DNA of 64,000 nucleotides, taken from contig NZ_OMKW01000003.1 of assembly GCF_900302495.1 (NCBI RefSeq), positions 372,001-436,000 on the forward strand. The letters are read 5' to 3'. Numbering within the stretch: the first letter of the stretch is position 1; every line of letters starts with the position of its first letter. Below are positions 63,091 through 64,000 of this stretch, piece by piece. A program made the position numbers and the translations under genes. The DNA is from Pontivivens insulae. GTDB lineage: Bacteria; Pseudomonadota; Alphaproteobacteria; Rhodobacterales; Rhodobacteraceae. Under the pieces are notes generated by a model, which worked only from the letters and a program-made list of their open reading frames with translations, searched no databases and was not told the DNA's origin.

Positions 63091-64000
63091 ATGAAAGATA
63101 TGGTTCCAGGCAACGACACCGCCCGACTGCTCGCCGATGTGACTGCGGCGGTAGACGCGCTCGCAACCCTCAAATCCGATGCCGTGGCGGCACTGGCTGC
63201 GCGCGTGGCAGAAAGCTCGGTGGATGCCGAACAATACGCAGCCCACGGCGTCGCCTGGGTCGCGACTTATGTTGAGGCGCTGACCCAGATGGCGGACTGG
63301 GCCCAGCGTTTGGGCTCTGACGACCTGTTTGGCGAAATGGAAGCGCTGCTGCTGCAAATTGCCTTCGGTGAATATGCAGCCCAGCTGGCCGGTGGCATCC
63401 CGATGAGCCAAGGGGAAATCTTCCGCATCAGCGAGTTGGGTCTCGAAACACCGGCATCCGTCGCAAATCTTGCCAGAGGCAACACGGCAAGCGCGCGCGC
63501 CCGCCTGACGGACTTGATGACCGAGCGCGAGGGTATTGCGTCCTACGGCGCGACGGGCCTCGACGAAGAATTTGAGATGATCCGCGACCAGTTCCGACGC
63601 TTCGCAAATGATAGGGTCATCCCCCACGCCCACGAATGGCACCTGAAAGATGAGCTCATCCCGATGAGCATCATCGAGGAGATGAGCGAGCTTGGCGTGT
63701 TCGGTCTGACCATCCCTGAGGAGCACGGCGGCTTCGGCTTTGGCAAGACCGCAATGTGCGTGGTCTCTGAAGAGCTGAGCCGCGGCTATATCGGCGTCGG
63801 CTCGCTGGGCACGCGGTCCGAGATTGCGGCAGAACTGATCCTGTGCGGCGGTACGGTCGAGCAGAAGGCGGAATGGCTGCCGAAACTTGCTAGCGGCGAA
63901 ACGCTGCCCACGGCTGTCTTCACCGAACCCAATACCGGCTCGGACCTTGGCGCGCTGAAAACGCGCGGTATCAAGGATGGTGATGACTGGATCCTGCGCG
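63091..64000 (+). CDS. mcd: (2S)-methylsuccinyl-CoA dehydrogenase, N-terminal part
   Basis: At least 303 residues to the window edge, from ATG 63091 with GAGGA upstream. It has an added N-terminal domain of about 150 residues (DVTAAVDALATLKSDAVAALAARVAES, HGVAWVATYVEAL) before a normal acyl-CoA dehydrogenase (FRRFANDRVIPHAHEWH, LGVFGLTIPEEHGGFGFG, TEPNTGSDLGALKT). This extension marks methylsuccinyl-CoA dehydrogenase of the ethylmalonyl-CoA pathway. Assignment is by that architecture and the presence of mcl2 and mch in the window; the C-terminal FAD/acyl half is not visible. Confidence 0.82.
   Translation, partial: MKDMVPGNDTARLLADVTAAVDALATLKSDAVAALAARVAESSVDAEQYAAHGVAWVATYVEALTQMADWAQRLGSDDLFGEMEALLLQIAFGEYAAQLAGGIPMSQGEIFRISELGLETPASVANLARGNTASARARLTDLMTEREGIASYGATGLDEEFEMIRDQFRRFANDRVIPHAHEWHLKDELIPMSIIEEMSELGVFGLTIPEEHGGFGFGKTAMCVVSEELSRGYIGVGSLGTRSEIAAELILCGGTVEQKAEWLPKLASGETLPTAVFTEPNTGSDLGALKTRGIKDGDDWILR

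Overview
The window looks like chromosomal DNA of a Rhodobacteraceae (Roseobacter-group) alphaproteobacterium. Several things point there: high GC with dense overlapping ATGA gene junctions; a petABC cytochrome bc1 operon with petP/petR-type regulators; a SAM/SAH riboswitch in front of metK; ChpT; the ornithine-lipid pair olsB-olsA; and three enzymes of the ethylmalonyl-CoA pathway (mcl2, mch and the start of mcd). No rRNA, CRISPR array or prophage was seen. One tRNA gene (Asn) is present.

Layout, left to right. 0-6.8 kb: the 5' end of a cytochrome P450 gene, a small membrane protein, a tungstate ABC importer (tupBCA), ilvE facing the divergent petP-petR regulators, and a ketopantoate-reductase-like gene. 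6.8-10.8 kb: a tightly coupled isoprenoid operon (histone-deacetylase-like hydrolase, xseB, ispA, dxs), followed by what appears to be the last 46 codons of an Mrr-type restriction gene. 11-16.2 kb: a lipoprotein built of three near-identical repeats, a DUF547 protein, trmL, and petABC ending in a strong terminator. 16.2-19.6 kb: a thiBPQ thiamine importer under a TPP riboswitch. 19.7-26.9 kb: a glycosyltransferase, then trpA, trpB and trpF, with five small accessory genes between trpA and trpB. Three of these (a membrane-anchored LuxR-type regulator and two exported proteins with highly charged tails) look like one unit. A candidate small RNA lies between trpB and trpF.

26.9-36.8 kb: lapA-like, ihfB, rpsA, cmk, a GFA-family protein, aroA, an unusual GNAT-TrmB fusion, a secreted protein, metK and a type III PLP ornithine decarboxylase. 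36.8-39 kb: an IS110-type element whose transposase carries an in-frame amber stop, then an AT-richer orphan gene. 39-48.9 kb: a central carbon block with mdh, mcl2, mch and sdhCDAB. 48.9-64 kb: small secreted and membrane proteins, hemolysin III, zapE, an MFS carrier, a thioesterase, a glycolate/D-lactate oxidase-like flavoenzyme, tRNA-Asn, an IclR regulator, an alpha/beta hydrolase with Cys at the nucleophile position, a ThiE-like protein, olsB-olsA, chpT, a gamma-glutamyltransferase, a TauE/SafE transporter and the start of mcd.

Taken together the window is mostly core metabolism: mdh and sdhCDAB feed the TCA cycle and respiration, petABC carries electrons onward, and mcl2, mch and mcd link acetyl-CoA assimilation to the same cycle. 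Small-molecule RNA control (TPP, SAM/SAH, possibly a leader on the decarboxylase gene) recurs. The accessory material is limited to the Mrr remnant, the IS110 element with its AT-rich neighbour, and the small-gene insert between trpA and trpB. No complete, clearly new multi-gene system could be demonstrated from sequence alone. The best candidates are the charged-tail/membrane-LuxR cluster, the GNAT-TrmB fusion and the structured RNA near 25.9 kb.
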